From NCBI GenBank assembly GCA_947178685.1, contig CAMWZE010000077.1, positions 1 through 7,008 of the forward strand: DNA of 7,008 bases. Reading direction: 5' to 3'. Both the position numbers and the translations under genes were made by a program. This document shows positions 1 through 6,795 of the stretch, in pieces (positions within the stretch are counted from its first letter, which is position 1; every line of letters begins with the position of its first letter). This DNA comes from an uncultured Porphyromonadaceae bacterium (GTDB lineage Bacteria > Bacteroidota > Bacteroidia > Bacteroidales > Muribaculaceae). The notes below the pieces were generated by a model that was not told the DNA's origin, did no database searches, and saw nothing but the letters and a program-made list of their open reading frames with translations.

Positions 1-31
1 GATATTTTTATTGGACCATAAAACTATTTCT

Positions 32-39
32 TAATTTTG
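32..39 (+). promoter_or_regulatory. Possible Bacteroidota-type promoter (-7 box) for the GH43 gene
   Basis: The octamer TAATTTTG fits the Bacteroidota -7 consensus TAnnTTTG exactly. An ATTG at 10-13, 18 bp upstream, could serve as a weak -33 element (consensus TTTG). Transcription would then start near 44-46 and leave a leader of about 85 nt before the ATG at 132. The surrounding sequence is AT-rich on the upstream side. The match is short and the -33 box imperfect, so this is an inference from motif and position only. Confidence 0.4.
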
Positions 40-131
40 CTTCCCCTCTCCCGTAGGCCGGTTTCCACTGTCGGCCCCGACACAATATACCCAAAATTGA
101 ATCCTTAAAAAGTAGCTTTAAAAACCGACTC

Positions 132-1145
132 ATGAATATGATGATAAAAAATGCGGTGGTTTGCATCGCCGGGGTTCTCTCTGTTATCCCGGTTTTCGCA
201 GAGAATAGATCTGAAATGGCCGATAAGTCCACAGGGGAGTTGCTGCTCGCCGATCCTACCGTAATCAATATAGAGGGGAAATATTATATGGCAGGCACAC
301 AACCCGGCAATCCTCCCGGATTTACTGTGCTTGAATCAGACGATCTTCTACATTGGAGAAGCACCTCTGCCGATGGGCTGCCTCAGCTCACGCCGGGCCC
401 CGAAATATATGGGACAAAGGGCTTCTGGGCACCACAATTCCTTCCTTGCGGTGAAAAGACCTATATGTTCTATACAGCCAATGAGCATGTGGCTTGTGCA
501 TCCGCAGATTCTCTGACCGGTAAATATACGGCGATCTCCGACACTCCCGAACCGATTGACGGGTCGTGTGGCAATATCGATCCTTTCCTGTTTCGCGACT
601 CCGACGGTAAGTGCTATCTTTACCATGTGCGTTTCGACAATGGTAATTATCTATGGGTGGGTGAATATGAGATGGAGAAGGGGAAGCTTGTAGAGAATAC
701 GCTCCGGCCCACCTTTCGGGTTGACCAGCCCTGGGAACATACTCTCACTTATGAAAGCGTGCCGATTATGGAGGGGCCCACTGTGCTGAAGATTGGTGAT
801 ACCTATTACCTCTTCTATTCCGCCAACCATTTTATGAGCAAGGATTACGCCGTGGGATATGCCACCGCCCCCACACCACTCGGCCCATGGAGAAAGAATA
901 CTGACAATCCTGTCATAAGCCGAGAGATTGTAGGGGAGGCGGGAAGTGGCCATGGTGATATTTTCACCGACAATGAGGGAGAATTGCGCTATGTGTTTCA
1001 TGTGCATAACTCCGACGATAAGGTGTCACCCCGGCGCACCCGTATTGTGACATTGAAAATCATACCCTCGGACAATCCGGCTGTCCCGGCACGCATTGTT
1101 GCCGATCCCGCCACTCTTACCAAGCCTCTGCTCGTGGCTCCTTGA
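132..1145 (+). CDS. Secreted glycoside hydrolase family 43 protein
   Basis: A 337-residue protein with the five-bladed beta-propeller sequence pattern of GH43, a family of inverting enzymes acting mainly on arabinose- or xylose-containing glycans. Residues 1-23 form a signal peptide (basic start, hydrophobic core, cleavage probably after VFA), so the enzyme is exported; the Cys at 11 is not in a proper lipobox. The family's three carboxylates are in place: Asp41 in LADPTV (general base), Asp150 in GNIDPF (pKa modulator) and Glu214 in MEGPTV (general acid). His274 in GSGHGD fits the His near the metal site at the centre of the propeller. FWAPQF (98-103) and YYLFYSANH (225-233) are further family-like blade motifs. 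Only the catalytic domain is present, with no carbohydrate-binding module, which is a normal minimal length. The start at 132 is chosen because it gives the full signal peptide; ATGs at 138 and 141 are equally possible. The substrate and subfamily cannot be told from the sequence alone. It is the only plus-strand gene here and converges on the GH92 gene. Confidence 0.9.
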   Translation: MNMMIKNAVVCIAGVLSVIPVFAENRSEMADKSTGELLLADPTVINIEGKYYMAGTQPGNPPGFTVLESDDLLHWRSTSADGLPQLTPGPEIYGTKGFWAPQFLPCGEKTYMFYTANEHVACASADSLTGKYTAISDTPEPIDGSCGNIDPFLFRDSDGKCYLYHVRFDNGNYLWVGEYEMEKGKLVENTLRPTFRVDQPWEHTLTYESVPIMEGPTVLKIGDTYYLFYSANHFMSKDYAVGYATAPTPLGPWRKNTDNPVISREIVGEAGSGHGDIFTDNEGELRYVFHVHNSDDKVSPRRTRIVTLKIIPSDNPAVPARIVADPATLTKPLLVAP

Positions 1146-1168
1146 CTTGTCCTCAGAGTCTTGACGGT

Positions 1169-3547
1169 TCAGTGACGGGATGTGAGAGAGTAGGGTTTCT
1201 GGTCGGCCTTAAGCCCACGATGCTTTGCCGGGGTGGAACTCATTGTAAATTCCAGCACGCCCCCCTCCATTATGTCGGAATGGGTGAGATAAAGTTTATC
1301 GTAGGTTTTGCCGTTCAGCTTCACCGATTTCACGTAACGGTTCCTGTCGCTCACCTCCGGTGCTTTTATCTCAAGGGTATTGCCGTTGGGGAGAGTCATC
1401 TTCGCATAAGGCAGGTAGGGCGCCCCGAGCACATATTGGTCAGTGCCGGGACAGACCGGGTAGAAGCCGAGCACTGAGAATAGATACCATGCCGACATCT
1501 GGCCGCAATCGTCGTTACCTCCGAGTCCGTTGATATCGTTGCGGTACATCTTGTTGAGCACCTCACGCACCCAATACTGTGTCTTCCAGGGCTGGGAAGT
1601 CCAGGCGTAGAGATAGGGGATATGATGGCTCGGTTCGTTGCCGTGTACATATCCGCCCACAAGACATTCCTCGGTGATATCTTCGTTCTCCTCGTAATAT
1701 TTCTCAGGAAGGTGCATGGAGAATAGCTTGTCGAGACGTGATATGAAATTACGCTCGCCACCCATAATCTCTATAAGACCGAAGACATCGTGAGGAACAT
1801 GGAAAGAGAAATTCCAGGAGTTCCCCTCTATGAAACCCTCTCCATAGGTCTGCAGCGGATCGAAGTCACTCTTGAAGCTACCGTCGGAATTGCGTGGACA
1901 AGCGAATCCAATTGAGGAGTCAAACAGATTGCGGTAGTTGAGTGCCCGTTTCCGATAGATTTCGGCAGTCTCCATATCGCCGGCTTTGAGGGCTGTCTGA
2001 TAGATGGTCCAGTCATCATAGGCATATTCGAGTGTCGAAGAGGCGGCGGTGGCACTCCGTTCAAAAGGTATGTATCCGGTCTCCATATATTCGGCTACCC
2101 CCTCGTAGTAGGGGACAGTGGATGTGGATACCATAGCCTTCAGGGCATCCTCTACATGGGAATAATTATCCTTGGCAATGGCATCGGCAAGGACTGAGAC
2201 CCCATGATATCCGCTCATACACCAGTTTTCGTTGCCCATAAGGCTCCATACCGGAAGCATTCCGTGGACACTCTGATTGCAATGTCTGATCATAGACTCC
2301 ACCATGGCACTGTTGCGGTCGGGTTTCACAAGATTGAGGAAGGGATGAAGCGCACGGTAGGTATCCCAGAGGGAGAATACGGTATAGTTGTCAATCCCCT
2401 CAGCCTGGTGGATGTTATGGTCGATGCCTCGGTATGAGCCGTCAGTGTCCATATATATGGAGGGGTTTATCATAGTGTGGTAAAGCGAAGTATAGAACAT
2501 CGTCTTCTGATCGTCTGAACCTTCCACGTCGAAGAGCCGGAGTTCATCGTTCCATACTTTGGCAGTGGCATCTGCAATCTCATCGAAATCCTTTCCACCG
2601 GTTTCTGCGCGGAGATTGCGGAGTGCACCCTCTGTGCTTACCGGCGATAAGGCCACCTTTACGGTGAGCTCGGGATTATCGGAGGTGTCGAAGTGGAAGT
2701 ATGATACAATCTTTCGTCCGGTGATTTCAGGGAAATTCCTGTCCATCTTGAAACGTCGCCAGAATCCGTTGTACTTTGGTTTCTCCTTGTCGATATAACC
2801 GTAATTGGTGATAGGTTGGGAGAAGGTGATGGCAAAGTATGTATAATTGGTGCGTGCCCATCCGTTGGTGATTCGATATCCGGTAAGGAGTGTATCGTTC
2901 TCCACCCGAAGATTTGTCCATAATGTTTTGCCATCGTAGTTGTATATCCCATGATCAAGATCGAGAATCAGGTGTCCGTCGCTACCTTTCGGGAATGTGT
3001 ATTGGTGTACACCTGTCCTGGGAGTCGCTGTGAGTCGGGCTTTGATGCCGTAGTCATCGAGCATCACCTCGTAATATCCGGGTGTGGCTTTCTCAGTTGA
3101 GTGGCTGAAGCGCGACCGATATCCTTCGTCAGGCCTCTCGGCACGTCCGGGATTCAGTTTAAGGTCGCCGGTAGCCGGCATGATAAGTATGTCGCCCAAG
3201 TCGGAATGTCCTGTACCGCTGAGGTGAGTGTGGCTGAAACCTACGATTGTCTTATCTCTATATTGGTATCCGGCGCAATATTCATAGGCGTTTTTTTGAT
3301 AAGTGCCTGCTACGTTGTGAGGCACCGTGTCGGTGTCGGGGCTCAATTGCACGAGGCCGAACGGAGCACATGCTCCGGGGAAGGTGTGCCCCATGCCGTT
3401 GGTGCCTATGATTGGATTTACATAATCAGCCGGGCAGTTTTTCCCGGGGCTTGCATTTACCCCGGCAGTAATAGAGGCGGTCATGCAAGGAAGTCCGAAA
3501 GAGATAAGGAATGTAAATATATATTTTTTTGAGTATGAGATGTTCAT
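1169..3547 (-). CDS. Secreted GH92 alpha-mannosidase
   Basis: A 792-residue member of glycoside hydrolase family 92, calcium-dependent inverting exo-alpha-mannosidases that trim N-glycans and yeast mannan. The N-terminus (about 1-30) is a signal peptide, probably cleaved near TASITA; Cys21 follows a proline and is not a convincing lipobox. The N-terminal beta-sandwich domain (about 41-285) opens with the family signature DYVNPIIGT (41-49), then GHTFPGA (53-59), PFGLVQLSPDT (62-72) and GFSHTHLSGTG (103-113). The (alpha/alpha)6 catalytic domain follows (about 320-770), with GNENWCMSGYHG (438-449), FIEGNSW (572-578, carrying the likely acid Glu574), HGNEPSHHIPYLY (635-647) and GNDDCGQMSAW (677-687), which holds the Asp residues expected as base. 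The C-terminus is complete. Residues associated with strict alpha-1,2 specificity appear replaced (see findings), so the linkage is left open. The start at 3547 is the only one giving a full signal peptide. It is the last gene of the minus-strand run, 74 bp after the esterase and behind a strong hairpin. Family assignment is firm; substrate is inferred. Confidence 0.95.
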   Translation of the reverse strand: MNISYSKKYIFTFLISFGLPCMTASITAGVNASPGKNCPADYVNPIIGTNGMGHTFPGACAPFGLVQLSPDTDTVPHNVAGTYQKNAYEYCAGYQYRDKTIVGFSHTHLSGTGHSDLGDILIMPATGDLKLNPGRAERPDEGYRSRFSHSTEKATPGYYEVMLDDYGIKARLTATPRTGVHQYTFPKGSDGHLILDLDHGIYNYDGKTLWTNLRVENDTLLTGYRITNGWARTNYTYFAITFSQPITNYGYIDKEKPKYNGFWRRFKMDRNFPEITGRKIVSYFHFDTSDNPELTVKVALSPVSTEGALRNLRAETGGKDFDEIADATAKVWNDELRLFDVEGSDDQKTMFYTSLYHTMINPSIYMDTDGSYRGIDHNIHQAEGIDNYTVFSLWDTYRALHPFLNLVKPDRNSAMVESMIRHCNQSVHGMLPVWSLMGNENWCMSGYHGVSVLADAIAKDNYSHVEDALKAMVSTSTVPYYEGVAEYMETGYIPFERSATAASSTLEYAYDDWTIYQTALKAGDMETAEIYRKRALNYRNLFDSSIGFACPRNSDGSFKSDFDPLQTYGEGFIEGNSWNFSFHVPHDVFGLIEIMGGERNFISRLDKLFSMHLPEKYYEENEDITEECLVGGYVHGNEPSHHIPYLYAWTSQPWKTQYWVREVLNKMYRNDINGLGGNDDCGQMSAWYLFSVLGFYPVCPGTDQYVLGAPYLPYAKMTLPNGNTLEIKAPEVSDRNRYVKSVKLNGKTYDKLYLTHSDIMEGGVLEFTMSSTPAKHRGLKADQKPYSLTSRH

Positions 3548-3581
3548 CTTGATAAGAGTTGGTAAGAATGAGTTAAATAGA

Positions 3582-3610
3582 GCCGGGGATTGTTTTTAAC
3601 AAACCCCGGC
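3582..3610 (-). terminator. Strong stem-loop between esterase and GH92 genes (terminator-like, poor U tract)
   Basis: A 29-nt hairpin of two 13-nt arms around a 3-nt loop. The outer GCCGGGG/CCCCGGC stem (3582-3588 with 3604-3610) is followed by one T-T (minus strand) or A-A (plus strand) mismatch, then an inner 5-bp TTGTT/AACAA stem (3590-3594 with 3598-3602). It begins 11 nt after the esterase stop codon, where a terminator would be expected. However, the minus-strand sequence after it (TCTATTTAACTC) is only moderately U-rich, so it may instead be an attenuator, an mRNA-stabilising 3' end or a processing site. No clear promoter box is visible in the 34 nt between it and the GH92 start. Confidence 0.5.
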
Positions 3611-3621
3611 GATTTGATTGT

Positions 3622-4440
3622 CTACTTACTGTTGCGGAGGGCGGCATCTGCTTCATGCAGAAGTATATGATGGGCCGGCGCGGCCATATCGCCGTGGTTG
3701 TAGCCGTCAAGCTTATAGATCTTTACATATGGATGTCCGGCGAGCTTCATCATTCGCCACATATATAGATTCTCCTCGTAGCGTCCGAAGAGCTCCTGCT
3801 CGGCATCGCCTGTGATGATAATGTAAGGAGGCGCATCCTTACGCACATGGAAAAGAGGGGCATTGCGGTCGATCCATGGAGTCAGTTCCCCGATTCCCTG
3901 GCTCTTGCGGTCGGAGAAATGGGTTATAACCTGTCCGCTGAAAGGCACCAGGGCAGTAAGGCTGTCAGCGTCGACCCCATATTTCTCAAGTCGAGATTTG
4001 TCAAGACCGATCATACTGGTAAGGAATCCGCCGGCAGAATGTCCCGATACGATTACTTTTGAAGGATCACCGCCATAGTTGTCGATATTCCGTATCACCC
4101 AAGCAACTGCCTCGGCAGCATCATCGATACATCCGGTGACGTCTGTGTCGGGAATAAGACGGTAGTTGGGTGCCACCACGACGTATCCATGGTCCATTAG
4201 TTCGGCAGGTATGAATTTATTTCCACCGGTGAGGCCTCCGCCGTGAAACCAGACGATAACCGGAAGATCGGTAGCCTCAGCCGGATGATGGATGTCGAGC
4301 TTGAGACGGCTCTGCGAGAGCTGATCGGTCTTAGCGGTGTAGGGGATGTCAAAATCTGTGACGTAGGGATTAGCTGCATATAATGAGAGCATCCCTGCCA
4401 TAATCATCAGAATAGAGATGAGCGAGCGTTTCTGTAACAT
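3622..4440 (-). CDS. Secreted alpha/beta-hydrolase esterase (carboxylesterase family)
   Basis: A 272-residue alpha/beta-hydrolase with an N-terminal signal peptide (about 1-22, ending SLYA), so it is exported. The motifs of the HGGG-type esterases are all present: the oxyanion motif HGGG at 66-69, nucleophile Ser135 in GHSAGG (133-138), the probable acid Asp212 in ITGDAE, and His249 in YNHGD. PNYRL at 91-95 is also typical. There is no large lid insertion. The sequence resembles the small secreted esterases that Bacteroidota use to remove acetyl or feruloyl groups from plant and other glycans; this substrate is inferred from neighbouring glycosidases, and a lipase, peptidase or general carboxylesterase role is not excluded. 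The start at 4440 gives the full signal peptide and is preceded by the A-rich stretch ACTAAAAAA typical of Bacteroidota translation starts. It lies 56 bp after nfnB, behind a GC-rich stem-loop, and 74 bp before the GH92 gene. Confidence 0.87.
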   Translation of the reverse strand: MLQKRSLISILMIMAGMLSLYAANPYVTDFDIPYTAKTDQLSQSRLKLDIHHPAEATDLPVIVWFHGGGLTGGNKFIPAELMDHGYVVVAPNYRLIPDTDVTGCIDDAAEAVAWVIRNIDNYGGDPSKVIVSGHSAGGFLTSMIGLDKSRLEKYGVDADSLTALVPFSGQVITHFSDRKSQGIGELTPWIDRNAPLFHVRKDAPPYIIITGDAEQELFGRYEENLYMWRMMKLAGHPYVKIYKLDGYNHGDMAAPAHHILLHEADAALRNSK

Positions 4441-4453
4441 TTTTTTAGTATAT

Positions 4454-4479
4454 GGGCCGCCCCCGAGAGGAGACGGCCC
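4454..4479 (-). other. GC-rich stem-loop just upstream of the esterase start
   Basis: On the minus strand, which is the transcribed strand for the flanking genes, the 26 nt form an 11-bp stem with a 4-nt UCUC loop. Six GC pairs (GGGCCG/CGGCCC) are extended by five pairs of which two are G-U wobbles. The wobbles would be A-C mismatches in a plus-strand RNA, so the fold is best in the minus-strand transcript. It starts 17 nt after the nfnB stop and ends 13 nt before the esterase ATG. It is followed by an A-rich rather than U-rich run, so it does not look like a rho-independent terminator for the minus strand. Confidence 0.55.
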
Positions 4480-4496
4480 GGTGTTATGTCGGATTT

Positions 4497-5888
4497 TTAT
4501 TCTTTACCGGTGAGATATTCCTGAATAGCTTTGGCGGCCTTGCGTCCGGCGCCCATGGCTAAGATAACGGTAGCAGCTCCGGTGACGGCATCGCCACCGG
4601 CAAACACACCCTTGCGGGATGTACGTCCCTCCTCATCTGCCACGATACAACCTCTTCGGTTGGTGTCGAGTCCGTCGGTGGTGGACTTAATCAGAGGATT
4701 TGGACTCGTGCCGAGAGCCATTATCACCACATCACAGTCAATTGTGAAGTTACTGCCCTCCTTTACTATCGGAGAGCGGCGTCCGCTCTCATCAGGTTCG
4801 CCAAGCTCCATCTCCACACATTCTATACCTTTCACCCAGCCATTGTCGTCGGCGAGTATGCGCACAGGATTGGTGAGCATACGGAATTCTATACCCTCCT
4901 GCTTTGCATGGTGCACCTCCTCAACACGGGCGGGAAGCTCCGCCTCGCTGCGACGGTATACAATCACAGATTCCGCACCAAGTCGGCGAGCGGTGCGCAC
5001 GGCGTCCATTGCAACGTTTCCTCCGCCTACAACCACAGCCTTATGGCCGGTGTAGATGGGAGTGTCGTAATGCTCGTCGTAGGCATGCATCAGGTTGGCA
5101 CGGGTAAGGAACTCGTTGGCGGAGAATACACCATTCAGATTCTCACCCTCTATACCCATGAAGCGGGGTAGACCTGCGCCTGAGCCCACGAATACAGCAT
5201 CGAATCCCTCCTTGTCGAGAAGATCGTCTACGGTCATTGTCCGGCCAATGATAACATCGGTTTCAAATTTTACCCCTAATCGTTTTACAGAATCCACCTC
5301 CTTGGCTACGATTCTCTCCTTGGGAAGACGGAACTCAGGAATACCGTAAACGAGTACGCCCCCTATTGCATGTAAAGCCTCGAACACAGTGACCTCATAA
5401 CCGGCACGGGCAAGGTCGGAGGCACACGCCAGTCCGGCAGGGCCGGAACCTACGATCGCCACACGTTTTCCGTTGCGGGTTATATCCGGTTGGGGAAGGG
5501 AGTCTGCGTGCTCAATAGCCCAGTCGCCGATGTAGCGTTCAAGCTTGCCAATAGCTACCGGCTCACCCTTTATGCCTAATACGCAAGAGCCTTCACACTG
5601 ACTCTCCTGCGGGCAAACGCGTCCGCATACGCTCGGCAACGAACTGTCGGCTGAGATAATCACAGAAGCCTCAGCATTGTGACCCTCCACAATTTCCTTG
5701 ATGAATCCGGGAATATCTATATGTACCGGACAGCTTCCCACACATCGCGGGTTGCGACAATTTAGACAGCGGGAAGCCTCGAGACGCGCCTCTTCTGAAT
5801 TATAGCCATAGCACACCTCCTCAAAATTGGTGGCTCTTACGGCCGGATCCTGTTCTCTTACAGGCACTCGTGGAATTCTGTTAGCCAT
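4497..5888 (-). CDS. nfnB: NfnB/GltD-like large subunit of NADH-dependent ferredoxin:NADP+ oxidoreductase (often annotated NADPH-dependent glutamate synthase)
   Basis: A 463-residue cytoplasmic flavoprotein. The N-terminal iron-sulfur domain has C41-x2-C44-x4-C49-x3-C53 and C88-x3-C92-x5-C98-x3-C102, enough for two [4Fe-4S] clusters. Glu95 in CPQESQC is a candidate non-Cys ligand, since a Glu ligand is reported in NfnB structures. The FAD-binding Rossmann motif is GSGPAGLACA (147-156), followed by GGVLVYGIPEFRLPK (176-190), typical of this family. The second dinucleotide motif GGGNVAMDA (288-296) with YRRSEAELPA (311-320) binds NADP(H), and GGDAVTGAATV (431-441) closes the FAD site. With NfnA it would couple electrons among NADH, NADPH and ferredoxin by flavin-based bifurcation. 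The start at 5888 is preferred over an in-frame ATG at 5987: it gives the normal family length, MANRIPR is a typical family start, and the extra 33 residues lie wholly over the end of nfnA. The stop of nfnA overlaps this start by 8 bp, implying translational coupling. A true glutamate synthase small subunit is less likely because no large glutamine-amidotransferase subunit is adjacent. Confidence 0.9.
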   Translation of the reverse strand: MANRIPRVPVREQDPAVRATNFEEVCYGYNSEEARLEASRCLNCRNPRCVGSCPVHIDIPGFIKEIVEGHNAEASVIISADSSLPSVCGRVCPQESQCEGSCVLGIKGEPVAIGKLERYIGDWAIEHADSLPQPDITRNGKRVAIVGSGPAGLACASDLARAGYEVTVFEALHAIGGVLVYGIPEFRLPKERIVAKEVDSVKRLGVKFETDVIIGRTMTVDDLLDKEGFDAVFVGSGAGLPRFMGIEGENLNGVFSANEFLTRANLMHAYDEHYDTPIYTGHKAVVVGGGNVAMDAVRTARRLGAESVIVYRRSEAELPARVEEVHHAKQEGIEFRMLTNPVRILADDNGWVKGIECVEMELGEPDESGRRSPIVKEGSNFTIDCDVVIMALGTSPNPLIKSTTDGLDTNRRGCIVADEEGRTSRKGVFAGGDAVTGAATVILAMGAGRKAAKAIQEYLTGKE

Positions 5889-6735
5889 TACATTTACAGT
5901 TATGGGTTTCGGGATGGGTTTTAGGATTGTTGCGATACATGTTTTGGCGACGCATAGCCTCGTCAAAGTCAACCTTATGGCCATCAAATTCAGGCCCCTC
6001 TACACAGGTGAAACGGGTCTGGCCATCAACAGTGACACGACAAGCGCCACACATTCCGGTGCCGTCTACCATCAGGGCATTGAGCGACACCATGGTTGGA
6101 ATGCCGTATTCCTTTGTGGCGAGTGATGCGAATTTCATCATAATCATGGGGCCGATGATAACGCAATGATCATAGGTCTTCCCTTGGTTGTCTATAAGAT
6201 CTTTGATGAGCGCGGGCACCATGCCATGGAATCCTTCAGAGCCGTCGTCGGTGCAGAGATATACATTTCCTACGCTTCTCATCTCATTTACATAGGTGAA
6301 AATATCCTTGGTCTTTGCCCCGATTATTACATCGGCTTCTACGCCATGCTCCTTGAGCCATTTAACCTGAGGGTAGACCGGGGCGGTTCCTACGCCGCCG
6401 GCCACAAAGAGAATTTTCTTCTTCTTGAGTTCCTCTGCAGGAAGTTCGACGAGGTCTGACGGACGTCCCAGGGGACCGGCTACATCATCGAATTTGTCGC
6501 CTACCTGAAGATCGTTGATCTTATGAGAGGATAGTCCGATGCTTTGGGTTACGATGGTGACGGTGCCCTCTTGAGGGTCATAGTCGCATATCGTTAGAGG
6601 TATACGTTCCCCGAAGGGATCTGTGCGGACAATAAGGAATTGTCCCGGGAGTGCCGATGTGGCTATTCGGGGCGCATTTACTTTCATCTCCACAATGTTG
6701 GGAGACAGTTCGCGCCGGCTGACGATTTCAAACAT
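5881..6735 (-). CDS. nfnA: NfnA-like small subunit: FAD/NAD-binding, [2Fe-2S] protein (sulfide/dihydroorotate dehydrogenase-like)
   Basis: A 284-residue cytoplasmic protein of the ferredoxin-reductase type. A beta-barrel FAD domain comes first (about 1-100), with the flavin motif RIPLTI at 44-49 and GPLGRP at 87-92. An NAD(H)-binding Rossmann region follows, with VAGGVGTAP at 111-119 and CVIIGPMIMM at 191-200. A C-terminal [2Fe-2S] site has Asp224-x4-Cys229-x2-Cys232-x11-Cys244. The Asp where PyrK-type dihydroorotate dehydrogenase subunits have a Cys is the known hallmark of NfnA, as is the companion nfnB gene directly downstream. This is the NADH-oxidising subunit of the Nfn/Sud enzyme; the alternative names reflect the same family. 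The tail after about 268 is unusual, with His274, His278, Cys280 and Cys282. The ATG at 6735 is preceded by AT-rich sequence and no strong Shine-Dalgarno. The gene is first in the minus-strand run, about 95 nt downstream of the predicted transcription start. Confidence 0.9.
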   Translation of the reverse strand: MFEIVSRRELSPNIVEMKVNAPRIATSALPGQFLIVRTDPFGERIPLTICDYDPQEGTVTIVTQSIGLSSHKINDLQVGDKFDDVAGPLGRPSDLVELPAEELKKKKILFVAGGVGTAPVYPQVKWLKEHGVEADVIIGAKTKDIFTYVNEMRSVGNVYLCTDDGSEGFHGMVPALIKDLIDNQGKTYDHCVIIGPMIMMKFASLATKEYGIPTMVSLNALMVDGTGMCGACRVTVDGQTRFTCVEGPEFDGHKVDFDEAMRRQNMYRNNPKTHPETHNCKCNG

Positions 6736-6795
6736 ATTATATAGTGGTTTGTCAGATGTTGGTCAATTTATGATAAAGAAAAAATTACTTCATTG

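Noticed and set aside
1142..1170. Weak GACT/AGTC inverted repeat between the convergent genes
   Set aside because: Only four base pairs and no T run on either strand, so not supportable as a terminator.
3485..3487. Lipoprotein cysteine (Cys21) in the GH92 signal peptide
   Set aside because: The residues before it are Gly-Leu-Pro, which do not fit the lipobox; a standard signal peptidase I site downstream is more likely.
3101..3532. Plus-strand open frame of 143 codons opposite the GH92 N-terminus
   Set aside because: Antisense to conserved GH92 signatures, with no domain of its own.
4531..5055. Plus-strand open frame of 174 codons opposite nfnB
   Set aside because: Ser/Thr/Pro-rich antisense shadow of a well-conserved gene, with no recognisable domain.
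5889..5987. 33-residue N-terminal extension of NfnB
   Set aside because: It overlaps the end of nfnA in another frame and does not resemble the family; the ATG at 5888 gives the usual length.
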